Assembly (NCBI GenBank): GCA_000717735.1
Contig: JOBE01000034.1
Coordinates: 1-64,000, forward strand
DNA length: 64,000 nucleotides
Source: Streptomyces griseoluteus
Lineage (GTDB): Bacteria > Actinomycetota > Actinomycetes > Streptomycetales > Streptomycetaceae
Direction: 5' to 3'
Positions 40,185 to 48,825 of the stretch are shown in pieces. The notes beneath the pieces are model-generated. The model was given only the letters and a program-made list of their open reading frames with translations, made no database searches and was not told the origin of the DNA. The translations under genes and the position numbers were made by a program. Numbering within the stretch: position 1 is the stretch's first letter; every line of letters starts with the position of its first letter.

Positions 40185-41774
40185 GTGAGCTCGAAACCTG
40201 TCGTACTCATCGCTGAAGAGCTGTCGCCCGCCACCGTCGACGCGCTGGGCCCGGACTTCGAGATCCGGCACTGCAACGGCGCGGACCGCGCCGAGCTGAT
40301 CCCCGCCATCGCGGACGTGGACGCGATCCTGGTCCGTTCCGCGACCAAGGTCGACGCCGAGGCCCTCGCCGCCGCGAACAAGCTGCGGGTCGTCGCCCGT
40401 GCCGGTGTCGGTCTGGACAACGTCGACGTCTCCGCCGCCACCAAGGCCGGCGTGATGGTCGTCAACGCGCCGACGTCGAACATCGTCACCGCCGCCGAGC
40501 TCGCGTGCGGTCTGCTCGTCGCCACCGCGCGCAACATCCCGCAGGCCAACACCGCCCTGAAGAACGGCGAGTGGAAGCGCAACAAGTACACGGGCGTCGA
40601 GCTGAGCGAGAAGACCCTCGGCGTCGTCGGTCTCGGCCGCATCGGCGTCCTGGTCGCCCAGCGCATGTCGGCCTTCGGCATGAAGATCGTCGCGTACGAC
40701 CCCTACGTGCAGCCGGCCCGCGCCGCCCAGATGGGCGTGAAGCTCCTCGCCCTGGACGAGCTGCTCGAAGTCGCCGACTTCATCACCGTCCACCTGCCGA
40801 AGACCCCGGAGACCCTCGGTCTCATCGGTGACGAGGCGCTGCACAAGGTCAAGCCCTCGGTCCGGATCGTCAACGCCGCGCGCGGCGGGATCGTCGACGA
40901 GGAGGCGCTGTACTCGGCGCTCAAGGAGGGCCGGGTCGCCGGCGCCGGCCTCGACGTGTACGCGAAGGAGCCCTGCACGGACTCCCCGCTCTTCGAGCTC
41001 GACCAGGTCGTCTGCACCCCGCACCTCGGCGCGTCCACGGACGAGGCCCAGGAGAAGGCCGGCATCGCGGTCGCCCGCTCGGTGCGCCTCGCGCTCGCCG
41101 GTGAGCTGGTCCCGGACGCGGTCAACGTCCAGGGCGGTGTCATCGCGGAGGACGTCAAGCCGGGTCTGCCGCTCGCCGAGAAGCTCGGCCGGATCTTCAC
41201 CGCGCTCGCGGGCGAGGTCGCGGCCCGTCTCGACGTCGAGGTGTACGGCGAGATCACCCAGCACGACGTGAAGGTGCTCGAACTGTCCGCGCTCAAGGGC
41301 GTGTTCGAGGACGTCGTCGACGAGACCGTGTCGTACGTCAACGCCCCGCTGTTCGCGCAGGAGCGCGGCGTCGAGGTGCGGCTGACCACGAGCTCCGAGT
41401 CGCCCGACCACCGCAACGTGGTCACCGTGCGCGGCACGCTCTCGAGCGGCGAGGAGGTCGCGGTCTCCGGCACGCTGGCCGGTCCGAAGCACCTCCAGAA
41501 GATCGTCGCGGTCGGCGACTACGACGTGGACCTGGCGCTCGCCGACCACATGGTCGTGCTGCGCTACGAGGACCGCCCGGGTGTCGTCGGCACCGTCGGC
41601 CGGATCCTCGGCGAGGCCGGTCTGAACATCGCCGGCATGCAGGTCTCCCGCGCGGAGGAGGGCGGCGAGGCGCTCGTCGTGCTCACCGTCGACGACACGC
41701 TCCCGGCTCCGGTGCTCGCGGAGATCGCGACGGAGATCGGCGCCACCTCGGCCCGCTCGGTCAACCTGGTCTGA
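40185..41774 (+). CDS. serA: D-3-phosphoglycerate dehydrogenase SerA
   Basis: 529-aa long-form (type 1) enzyme for the first step of serine synthesis. The NAD motif VGLGRIG is near residue 150. Catalytic Arg is in NAARGGIVDE, Glu in YAKEPCTD and His in CTPHLGAST. The ASB domain (about 315-450) and C-terminal ACT domain (about 455-529) that sense serine are both present. GTG 40185 follows GAGGAC; a GTG at 40173 is in frame but lacks a site. It has its own regulatory region downstream of the ilvC terminator. Confidence 0.95.
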   Translation: MSSKPVVLIAEELSPATVDALGPDFEIRHCNGADRAELIPAIADVDAILVRSATKVDAEALAAANKLRVVARAGVGLDNVDVSAATKAGVMVVNAPTSNIVTAAELACGLLVATARNIPQANTALKNGEWKRNKYTGVELSEKTLGVVGLGRIGVLVAQRMSAFGMKIVAYDPYVQPARAAQMGVKLLALDELLEVADFITVHLPKTPETLGLIGDEALHKVKPSVRIVNAARGGIVDEEALYSALKEGRVAGAGLDVYAKEPCTDSPLFELDQVVCTPHLGASTDEAQEKAGIAVARSVRLALAGELVPDAVNVQGGVIAEDVKPGLPLAEKLGRIFTALAGEVAARLDVEVYGEITQHDVKVLELSALKGVFEDVVDETVSYVNAPLFAQERGVEVRLTTSSESPDHRNVVTVRGTLSSGEEVAVSGTLAGPKHLQKIVAVGDYDVDLALADHMVVLRYEDRPGVVGTVGRILGEAGLNIAGMQVSRAEEGGEALVVLTVDDTLPAPVLAEIATEIGATSARSVNLV

Positions 41775-41805
41775 CGCACGGCTCCACAGCCTCGTACCCG
41801 GTCGT

Positions 41806-41832
41806 TAGACGCTCGTCTTACACAAGCGTCTA
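41806..41832. promoter_or_regulatory. operator overlapping the TetR gene promoter
   Basis: tagacgct (41806-41813) and agcgtcta (41825-41832) are perfect 8-bp arms. A second, overlapping imperfect palindrome lies at 41805-41820. They overlap -35 TTACAC (41818-41823), which is 18 bases from -10 TACAGT (41842-41847); the ATG at 41854 is six bases further, so the message is leaderless. Autorepression is the natural reading. Confidence 0.75.
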
Positions 41833-41853
41833 GTGGCCGGGTACAGTGCTGTC

Positions 41854-42429
41854 ATGGGACACAAGGAAGATCTCCTGGAGGGCGCCAAGCGCTGCCTCCT
41901 GGAGAAGGGGTACGGGCGCACCACCGCCCGCGACATCGTCGCCGCGTCGGGCACCAACCTCGCCTCCATCGGCTACCACTACGGCTCCAAGGACGCCCTG
42001 CTCCAGCAGGCCTTCCTCGCGCTCACGGAGGAGTGGGGCGAGCGGGTCACGGTCCCGGACGCGGGCGAGGGTGCCGTACGCCCCGCGGCCGATCCGTACG
42101 AGCGCTTCCGCGCGATGTGGGCGCAGCTCATCGGCGCCGCCGAGGCCAGCCGGCCGGTCTGGAAGCTCCAGACCGAGGTCGTCACCCGGCTCGACGACGA
42201 CGAGAAGCTGCGCGAGGCCATCAAGGAACCGCAGCGGGAAGGCCGGCTCGGCATCGCCGAGGGCATGCTCGGCATCGACCCGGAGGAGGACCCCGAGAAG
42301 GCGCGGGTGGCCGGACTGCTCTGCCAGGCCCTGGCGACCGGCGTGATGATCCAGTGGATGGTCGATCCGGACACGGCACCGAGCGCCGACGACCTCACGG
42401 AGGGGCTCAGGGTCCTGATGGGGGAGTAG
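41854..42429 (+). CDS. TetR-family transcriptional regulator
   Basis: 191-aa repressor. The N-terminal helix-turn-helix covers about residues 5-50, with RTTARDIVAASGTNLASIGYH as the recognition region and the typical YHYGSKDALLQQAF ending. The C-terminal half is the ligand domain. A palindromic operator lies over its own promoter, so it is probably autoregulated. The gene it controls is not obvious: downstream genes are convergent. Its TAG stop is fused to a one-ended fragment of the dispersed palindromic element. Confidence 0.9.
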   Translation: MGHKEDLLEGAKRCLLEKGYGRTTARDIVAASGTNLASIGYHYGSKDALLQQAFLALTEEWGERVTVPDAGEGAVRPAADPYERFRAMWAQLIGAAEASRPVWKLQTEVVTRLDDDEKLREAIKEPQREGRLGIAEGMLGIDPEEDPEKARVAGLLCQALATGVMIQWMVDPDTAPSADDLTEGLRVLMGE

Positions 42430-42440
42430 GGCCTGTCCGA
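42427..42440. repeat. one-ended remnant of the dispersed palindromic element
   Basis: TAGGGCCTGTCCGA at 42427-42440 matches the outer end of copies A and B, again fused to a TAG stop in a gap between convergent genes. Only 26 bases separate the two stops and no second end is present. Chance similarity cannot be excluded for so short a match. Confidence 0.45.
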
Positions 42441-42455
42441 TTTTCAGCCTGCGGC

Positions 42456-43628
42456 TCAGCGCCAGGGGATGTGCAGCCAGGGGCTGCCCTCGTGCTCCGT
42501 CAGGACGCGGTGGGCGGCCACGCACTGCTCGTGGAAGTGGCCGTACTCCTCGCCGTCGAAGCGCAGCACCCGCCCGAGCGCGTACCCCGCCGCGTAGTCC
42601 TGCCAGGACCCGTAGGCCGACCGGGCGAGCGCGCCCGCGTGGACGATCGCCTGTTCGGCCTCCGGGGGTGCGCAGAAGCGGGCCGAGAGTCCCCAGCGGG
42701 CCAGGTTCACCGCCCGTCCGTAGTCGTACGCGATCGTCTTGAGCACCCGTCCCTGCGGGGGCAGCAGCCCGTCGGCGCGGAACCGGGCCTCGTAGCGCAG
42801 GATGCGGCGCACCAGCTCCTCGATGTGCCGCACCGACGACGGGCTCGCGCCCAGGTCCTGGGCGTGTCCGGCGGCGGTCTCGCGCCACTCGTCGGCCGAG
42901 GGCACCTCGCCCCGCCCGATGCGCAGCTCCTCGCGGACCCGGAGGGCGAAGTCCGGCTCCGGCGGGCTGTTGCGCCCGTCGAGCAGCGCGTCGAGCTGCT
43001 TGCGCCAGCCCGCCCGGTCGGTGACGCCCCAGGCGTCGCGGAGCGATTCGAGCTCGTCGGTGTACCCCGTGAAGACCGAACCGACGTCGTTCCACGGGAC
43101 GCCGTTGCGGAACGCCAGATGGGCGCCGCAGGCGAGGCCGAAGGCGAGCGGGCCGAGCAGCGGCCCGTGGCGCAGGGCGGCGAACCGGTCGTCCGTGCCC
43201 CGCTCGTTCTCCCTGTACGCGCGCAGCCACCACGCCCGGTGCTCGGGCGTGGTGGGCAGCAGGAACTGCCCGGGGGTGCCGCCGTTCACGGCGAGGAGCA
43301 CGCGCGGGTCGCGCCAGCCGAACTCGGCCGCCCACCGCAGGGTGATCCGGTGGAACACCCAGTCCGGATGCCAGGGCGGCAGCATCCCGCGCGTGAGGAC
43401 CTGCCGGACGACGAGCCCCTTCGCCACCTGCTGGGGCCGCCAGTAGACCGCGTCGGGTTCGGCGTCCACCTCGGCCCTGGGGGCGGCGATGAACAGCTCG
43501 GCCCCGGCGAGGATCCGGATCTGTTCGGCCTCGTCGCCGCGCAGCCCCGCCTCGTGCAGCAGCTGCTCGATCTCGGAGGGTGGGATCCACGGGGCGCCGT
43601 GGGCGTCGGGACGGCGGTGGGGGCTCAT
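42456..43628 (-). CDS. DUF1266-domain protein (second of a tandem pair)
   Basis: 390-aa soluble protein. The C-terminal part (about 255-385) fits DUF1266: GRAVNLARWGLSARFC, then PEAEQAI and SAYGSWQDYAAGYALGRVL. The N-terminal half shares WHPDWVF with the upstream paralogue. Function unknown; DUF1266 proteins elsewhere are seen near secretion or toxin loci. ATG 43628 overlaps the upstream stop as ATGA, so the two are translationally coupled. Confidence 0.8.
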   Translation of the reverse strand: MSPHRRPDAHGAPWIPPSEIEQLLHEAGLRGDEAEQIRILAGAELFIAAPRAEVDAEPDAVYWRPQQVAKGLVVRQVLTRGMLPPWHPDWVFHRITLRWAAEFGWRDPRVLLAVNGGTPGQFLLPTTPEHRAWWLRAYRENERGTDDRFAALRHGPLLGPLAFGLACGAHLAFRNGVPWNDVGSVFTGYTDELESLRDAWGVTDRAGWRKQLDALLDGRNSPPEPDFALRVREELRIGRGEVPSADEWRETAAGHAQDLGASPSSVRHIEELVRRILRYEARFRADGLLPPQGRVLKTIAYDYGRAVNLARWGLSARFCAPPEAEQAIVHAGALARSAYGSWQDYAAGYALGRVLRFDGEEYGHFHEQCVAAHRVLTEHEGSPWLHIPWR

Positions 43629-44773
43629 GACCACGGGATGTTCCGGTAGGGGCTCGAAGGGTCCTGGGTGAGGATGCGGTGGATGGCCACGGACTCCTGG
43701 TACGTCGGCTCGGCGTCGCCCTCGTCGAAGTGGATCAGCCGGGCGAGCAGATAGCCGAGGGAGAACGCCTCCCAGGAGTCGTACGCCTGCCGGGCGGCCC
43801 CGAGGACCGCGAGGACGGACTGCTCCGCCTCTTGCGGGTCGCAGTACCGCGCGCCGAGCGCGAGGCGTACGACGTTCACGGCGCGGCCGTGGTCGAAGGC
43901 GGCGAGGGTGTCGACCCGGCCGTCCGGCGGGAGGAGGCCGTCGGCGCGGAACCGCTCCTCGTAGTGCAGGATCCGGCGCAGGAACTCCGCGGCCTCGGCC
44001 CGGTCCTCGCCGTAGGGGTCGTCCCGCTCGAAGTTCACGGTGACCATCGAGTCCCACTGCACGGCGGTCGGCGGGTGGCCGAGGCGTGCGGTGAGACGGC
44101 GCCGCATCCCCAGGACGGACTCGGGGATCCGCCCGACGAGCCGGGTGTCGATCAGGAGCCGCAGCTTGTCCCGGAAGTCCGCCCGGTGGTGGACGGCCCA
44201 GGGCCGGCGCAGCCGGGCGATGTCGGTGGGGTAGTCCTCGTACTGGGCGCCGAGTCCGTTCCACACCAGGCCGTTGAGGACGGCGAGGTGCGCGCCGAGC
44301 GCGAGGGCGTGCGCGACGGGACCGTGCAGGTGCTCGCCGGCGTGGGTGAGCAGCCGCAGCCGCGCGGGGCCGCCGCCCCGTCCGGCCGCCTCCTGCCACG
44401 CCCGCCGGTCGGCCGGTCGGCCGGGCAGGGCGACCTCGAACGGGGTCCCCGGGTTGACCGCGAGCCACCACCTGTCGTGCGGCCAGGCCGCGGCGAGCGC
44501 GTCGAGGGTGATCTGCCGGAACACCCAGTCCGGGTGCCAGGGCGGCAGCATGCCCTCGGTGAGGACCGGTACGACGGTGCGCCGGGCGGCCTTGTCGCGC
44601 TGGGAGGGGAGGGGGGTGGTGAAGCCGGGCACGTCGGCGTGCAGCCGTGCGACGAGTACGTACAGGCGGGTCCGCCCGAGGGCGTCCAGGACGGCGGTTC
44701 GGTCCTCGCGCGCCCCGGCCTCGTACAGCTGTCGCTCGGTGTGTGTCGGTGGTGCCCAACTCCCCGTGGTCAT
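43625..44773 (-). CDS. DUF1266-domain protein (first of a tandem pair)
   Basis: 382-aa paralogue of the following gene. Shared landmarks are GMLPPWHPDWVF (about residues 72-83), ALALGAHLAVLNG, ILHYEERFRADGLLPPDGRV and the DUF1266 core GRAVNVVRLALGARYC with YDSWEAFSLGYLLARL. The two have diverged strongly, so the duplication is old. The unit consists of these two genes only, transcribed towards the TetR gene. The start at 44773 is a simple ATG with no obvious ribosome site. Confidence 0.8.
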   Translation of the reverse strand: MTTGSWAPPTHTERQLYEAGAREDRTAVLDALGRTRLYVLVARLHADVPGFTTPLPSQRDKAARRTVVPVLTEGMLPPWHPDWVFRQITLDALAAAWPHDRWWLAVNPGTPFEVALPGRPADRRAWQEAAGRGGGPARLRLLTHAGEHLHGPVAHALALGAHLAVLNGLVWNGLGAQYEDYPTDIARLRRPWAVHHRADFRDKLRLLIDTRLVGRIPESVLGMRRRLTARLGHPPTAVQWDSMVTVNFERDDPYGEDRAEAAEFLRRILHYEERFRADGLLPPDGRVDTLAAFDHGRAVNVVRLALGARYCDPQEAEQSVLAVLGAARQAYDSWEAFSLGYLLARLIHFDEGDAEPTYQESVAIHRILTQDPSSPYRNIPWS

Positions 44774-44815
44774 GGGGCGATCCTACAAAGCGGGCCGGAG
44801 GGGCCGGTGCCGGGC

Positions 44816-44884
44816 GGCGTGGGGCCCGGAGGCGTGGGGCCCGGCCCTCGGAGCCGGGCGGACTTCAGAGCCGGGCGGACTTCA
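44816..44884. repeat. two tandem micro-duplications at the end of the PucR-type gene
   Basis: A 15-base unit ggcgtggggcccgga (44816-44830) is repeated at once (44831-44844), and a 17-base unit gagccgggcggacttca at 44851-44867 is repeated exactly at 44868-44884. The second duplication spans the regulator's last codons and creates its stop codon. Confidence 0.85.
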
Positions 44885-45977
44885 GGGACATGTGGAGGAG
44901 CAGGCGGTCCTCGCCGTCGTCCAGGTCGAGGCCCGTGAGCTGTTCGACCCGGGACAGCCGGTAGTACAGGGTCTGGCGGTGGATGCCGAGGGCCGCCGCC
45001 GTGCGGCCTGCCTGACCCGCGTTGTCGAGGAACGCCTCTGCGGTGCGGGCGAGTTCGGCGTGGGCCGGGGTGAGCAGCGGTGCGACGACGGGGTCGATCT
45101 CGGGGTGGTAGAGCGCCGCCAGCAGACGGTACGGGCCGATGCCGGACCACTCCGCGACGGGACCGAGCTTCGGCTGTGCCGTGGCCGCGCGGGCCGCCGT
45201 GTTGGCTTCGCGCCAGGCCGCCGGGAGTTCCGTGAGGCCCCGGCGGGGGGTCGCGATGCCGGCCGGGGCGGCGGCGCGGAGCCGGTCGGCGGCCGTGTGG
45301 GCGGGGGAGAGGTCCTCGGCCGTGCGCAGCCGTACGAGGACGGCGAGCGACTCGCCCTCGGGGAGGGTGGTGACCGCCGCCGCGCCGGGGACCGCCCGGA
45401 TCGAGGGGGCCTCGCCCCGCCAGGGGGTCACGCAGACGACGGTGTGCAGACCGTCCGCGCTGGGGCCGAGGGCCGCCCGGAGCGCCGCGACGGCCATGTC
45501 GCTCTGCCAGCCGCGCCCGGCGGTCAGGACGGCGGCGAACTCGCGCGAGAGGTCGGCGTCCGCGCGCTCCTCGCCGGCGAGGAGGTCGCCGATCCGGGTG
45601 GCGACCTCCATCGCGGCGTCGAGCTGGGCGGGCGTGGGGCCGGGCTCGGCGTCGAGCAGCCAGACGTATCCGAGGACGACGCCCCGGTGGCGTACGGGCA
45701 GGCAGAGGCGGTGCCGGAACACCCCGGCGTCGGGGGCGGCCGGGATGCGGACCGGGCCGGTCGCCCGGGTGATGCCGAAGCCCTCGAACCAGGCGCGGAT
45801 CGCGGGGGTCGACTTCCGGGTCAGGATCGACCGCGTCCGGACCGGGTCCATCGCGGTGTCGTCGTCGCTGTCGTGGGCGCCGAAGGCGATCAGTCCGAAA
45901 TCGCGGTTCTCCAGCGTCGCCGGGGCGCCGAGCAGCGCCGAGATCTCGTCCACCAGTTCTTGGTAATCGCCTTTCAC
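44865..45977 (-). CDS. PucR-family regulator of proline catabolism
   Basis: 370-aa regulator. The N-terminal sensor part is followed by a PucR C-terminal helix-turn-helix: [20 protein letters not shown] near residue 325. It is divergent from the proline dehydrogenase gene, the arrangement known for the PutR-type activator of proline use in streptomycetes, so it most likely senses proline and activates the neighbouring pair. The start is GTG 45977. GAGAAT on its strand ends six bases before that, so it may be leaderless. The last codons lie in a 17-base tandem duplication. Confidence 0.87.
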   Translation of the reverse strand: MKGDYQELVDEISALLGAPATLENRDFGLIAFGAHDSDDDTAMDPVRTRSILTRKSTPAIRAWFEGFGITRATGPVRIPAAPDAGVFRHRLCLPVRHRGVVLGYVWLLDAEPGPTPAQLDAAMEVATRIGDLLAGEERADADLSREFAAVLTAGRGWQSDMAVAALRAALGPSADGLHTVVCVTPWRGEAPSIRAVPGAAAVTTLPEGESLAVLVRLRTAEDLSPAHTAADRLRAAAPAGIATPRRGLTELPAAWREANTAARAATAQPKLGPVAEWSGIGPYRLLAALYHPEIDPVVAPLLTPAHAELARTAEAFLDNAGQAGRTAAALGIHRQTLYYRLSRVEQLTGLDLDDGEDRLLLHMSLKSARL

Positions 45978-46054
45978 AGCGCCATTCTCGCACCCCTCTC
46001 AGACAAATGTATGAGCCGCTGTCCACGGATGCGTGACAGCTGTAGATGGCGGAC

Positions 46055-46067
46055 GATCGGAGCGATC
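46055..46067. promoter_or_regulatory. palindrome in the divergent proline-regulon promoter region
   Basis: gatcg (46055-46059), gag, cgatc (46063-46067) is the clearest inverted repeat in the 184-base region between the regulator and the proline dehydrogenase gene, and a candidate site for the PucR-type protein. Confidence 0.35.
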
Positions 46068-46161
46068 CATAGGTTTCACGGTGGTTCTTCGTGCTGTTCC
46101 CGGTTTCTTACGAAAGAGCGGGTACGGCATCCTTCGTCACCTGTCCTTCTGGAGGTCCCCC

Positions 46162-47088
46162 GTGCTGGGTCCCGTGATCCTCGCCGCGTCGCGCAGCGAC
46201 AAGATGCGCCGTTTCGTGTCGGCCGCCCCCGGGACCAAGCAGGTCGTCGCCCGCTTCATCGCCGGCGAGTCGGTCGACGACGTCGTCCCGATCGTCCAGG
46301 AGCTGAGCGACCGCGGCCTGGAGGTCACCCTCGACGTCGTCGGTGAGGACATCACCACCGTCGAGCAGTCGTACGCCGCCCGGGACGCCTACCTGGAGCT
46401 CATCGGCCGTCTCAAGGAGCTGGGCCTCGGCGCCCGCGCCGAGATGTCCGTGAAGCTGTCGATGTTCGGCCAGTCCCTCGAGGACGGCCACGAGCTGGCC
46501 CTCGCGAACGTCCGGCCCGTCGTCGCGGCCGCCGCCGAGATCGGCACCACCGTCACCCTGGACGCCGAGGACCACACCACCCTCGACTCGATGTTCGCCA
46601 TCCACGAGGAGCTGCGGAAGGACTTCCCGCAGACCGGCTGCGTCATCCAGGCGTACCTCTTCCGCACCGAGGACGACGCCCGACGCCTCGCCGCCGGCGG
46701 CTCCCGCGTCCGGATCGTGAAGGGCGCCTACAAGGAGCCCGCGTCCGTCGCCATCCAGGACAAGCCCGAGATCGACAAGGCGTACGTCCGGATCATGAAG
46801 ATCCTGATGGACGGCGAGGGCTACCCGATGATCGGGTCCCACGACCCGCGCCTGATCGCCGTCGGCCAGGAGCTCGCCCGCCGTGCCGGGCGCAAGCTGG
46901 ACGAGTACGAGTTCCAGATGCTGTACGGCATCCGCTCCGAGGAGCAGCAGCGCCTCGCCGCCGAAGGCCACCGCATGCGCGTCTACACCGCGTACGGCAC
47001 CGACTGGTACGGCTACTTCATGCGCCGTCTCGCGGAGAAGCCGGCCAACCTGCTCTTCTTCGTCCGCTCCATCCTCACCAAGGGCTGA
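46162..47088 (+). CDS. proline dehydrogenase
   Basis: 308-aa FAD enzyme oxidising proline to pyrroline-5-carboxylate; it is the monofunctional actinobacterial form. Family motifs include MSVKLSMFG, TLDAEDHTTLDSM, QAYLFRT, RIVKGAYKEP and EFQMLYGIR. GTG 46162 is preferred because GGAGG lies six bases upstream and gives the standard length; the frame extends upstream to 46033. It is followed after 30 bases by pruA in the same operon and is divergent from its likely activator. Confidence 0.93.
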   Translation: MLGPVILAASRSDKMRRFVSAAPGTKQVVARFIAGESVDDVVPIVQELSDRGLEVTLDVVGEDITTVEQSYAARDAYLELIGRLKELGLGARAEMSVKLSMFGQSLEDGHELALANVRPVVAAAAEIGTTVTLDAEDHTTLDSMFAIHEELRKDFPQTGCVIQAYLFRTEDDARRLAAGGSRVRIVKGAYKEPASVAIQDKPEIDKAYVRIMKILMDGEGYPMIGSHDPRLIAVGQELARRAGRKLDEYEFQMLYGIRSEEQQRLAAEGHRMRVYTAYGTDWYGYFMRRLAEKPANLLFFVRSILTKG

Positions 47089-47118
47089 GCCCACCTCTCA
47101 CAAGGAGTATCGAGAACC

Positions 47119-48759
47119 ATGGACGCTGTCACCCAGGTCCCCGCTCCGGTCAACGAGCCGGTGCACAGCTACGCCCCCGGTTCCCCGGAGCGTGCCCGCC
47201 TCGAGGTCAAGCTCAAGGAGCTGGCCGAGAACCCGCGCGAGCTGCCGATGACCATCGGCGGCGTGAAGCGTCTCGGCGGCGGCGAGGAGTTCAAGGTCGT
47301 CCAGCCGCACAACCACAAGGCCGTCATCGGCACCTTCCGCGGCGCCACCACCCAGGACGCCCAGGACGCGATCGACGCGGCCCTCGCCGCGGCCCCGGCC
47401 TGGCGCGCGATGGCCTTCGACGACCGTGCCGCGATCATCCTGCGCGCCGCCGAGCTGCTGGCCGGCCCGTGGCGCGAGACGCTGGCCGCGTCCACCATGC
47501 TCGGCCAGTCGAAGACCGCCCAGCAGGCCGAGATCGACACCCCGTGCGAGCTCGTCGACTTCTGGCGCTTCAACGTGGCGTACGCCCGCCAGATCCTGGC
47601 CGAGCAGCCCCCGGCCAACTCCCCGGGCGTGTGGAACCGTCTCGACCACCGCCCGCTCGAAGGCTTCGTCTACGCGATCACGCCGTTCAACTTCACGGCC
47701 ATCGCGGGCAACCTGCCCACCGCCCCCGCCCTCATGGGCAACGTGGTGGTCTGGAAGCCGTCCCCGACGCAGACCCACTCCGCCGTGCTCCTCATGGAGC
47801 TCCTGGAGGAGGCCGGCCTGCCGAAGGGCGTCATCAACCTGGTGACCGGCGACGGCATCGCCGTCTCGGAGGTGGCCCTGAACCACCGCGACCTGGCCGG
47901 CATCCACTTCACCGGTTCCACCAAGACCTTCCAGCACCTGTGGAAGACGGTCGGCACCAACATCGAGAAGTACCGCTCGTACCCGCGGATCGTCGGCGAG
48001 ACCGGCGGCAAGGACTTCGTCGTCGCCCACCCGAGCGCCGACCGAGCGATCCTGAAGACCGCGCTGACCCGCGGCTCCTTCGAGTTCCAGGGCCAGAAGT
48101 GCTCGGCGTCCTCCCGCGCCTACGTCCCGGCGTCCATCTGGAACGACGGCTTCAAGGAGGAGTTCGCGGCCGAGGTCGACGGCATCACCATGGGTGACGT
48201 CACCGACCTGTCGAACTTCATCGGTGCCGTCATCGACGAGCGCTCGTTCGCCAAGAACAAGGCGGCGATCGACCGTGCCGCGGCCGACCCGGCCTGCACG
48301 ATCATCGCCGGCGGCACGTACGACGACTCGGTGGGCTACTTCGTCCGCCCGACCGTCATCGCCTGCACCGACCCGGAGAACGAGGTCTTCAAGGCCGAGT
48401 ACTTCGGCCCCATCCTGGCGATCCACGTATACGACGACAGCTCTGCCGAGAAGTACGACGAGATGCTGACCCAGATGGAGTCGGTCTCGGACTACGCCCT
48501 CACCGGCTCGGTCATCTCCGGCGACCGCGCCGCCGCCGCGTACACGATGGAGAAGCTCCGCTTCGCCGCGGGCAACTTCTACATCAACGACAAGTCGACC
48601 GGTGCCGTCGTCGGCCAGCAGCCCTTCGGCGGCGGCCGCGCCTCGGGTACGAACGACAAGGCCGGCGCCCCGCAGAACCTGATGCGCTGGACGCTGACCC
48701 GCGCCATCAAGGAGACGCTGGTCCCGCCGACCGAGTACGGCTACCCGCACATGGGCTGA
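47119..48759 (+). CDS. pruA: 1-pyrroline-5-carboxylate dehydrogenase
   Basis: 546-aa NAD-dependent aldehyde dehydrogenase that makes glutamate from pyrroline-5-carboxylate/glutamate semialdehyde. The catalytic Cys is Cys328 in GQKCSASSR and the general base Glu294 in GETGGKD. The fold is complete, with TPFNFTAIAGNLPTAPAL and FGGGRASGTNDKAG near the end. It is cotranscribed with proline dehydrogenase (AAGGAG 11 bases before the ATG). A bidirectional terminator follows. Confidence 0.95.
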   Translation: MDAVTQVPAPVNEPVHSYAPGSPERARLEVKLKELAENPRELPMTIGGVKRLGGGEEFKVVQPHNHKAVIGTFRGATTQDAQDAIDAALAAAPAWRAMAFDDRAAIILRAAELLAGPWRETLAASTMLGQSKTAQQAEIDTPCELVDFWRFNVAYARQILAEQPPANSPGVWNRLDHRPLEGFVYAITPFNFTAIAGNLPTAPALMGNVVVWKPSPTQTHSAVLLMELLEEAGLPKGVINLVTGDGIAVSEVALNHRDLAGIHFTGSTKTFQHLWKTVGTNIEKYRSYPRIVGETGGKDFVVAHPSADRAILKTALTRGSFEFQGQKCSASSRAYVPASIWNDGFKEEFAAEVDGITMGDVTDLSNFIGAVIDERSFAKNKAAIDRAAADPACTIIAGGTYDDSVGYFVRPTVIACTDPENEVFKAEYFGPILAIHVYDDSSAEKYDEMLTQMESVSDYALTGSVISGDRAAAAYTMEKLRFAAGNFYINDKSTGAVVGQQPFGGGRASGTNDKAGAPQNLMRWTLTRAIKETLVPPTEYGYPHMG

Positions 48760-48782
48760 CACGCCCGTAGCACCCCCTGATC

Positions 48783-48823
48783 ACCGCCCCCCTCCTGGAC
48801 CCCCAAACCAGGACGGGGGCGGT
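48783..48823. terminator. bidirectional terminator between pruA and the hydrolase gene
   Basis: accgcccccctcctgg (48783-48798) pairs with ccaggacgggggcggt (48808-48823) with one mismatch and a 9-base loop, in the 66-base gap between convergent genes. Confidence 0.8.
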
Positions 48824-48825
48824 TC

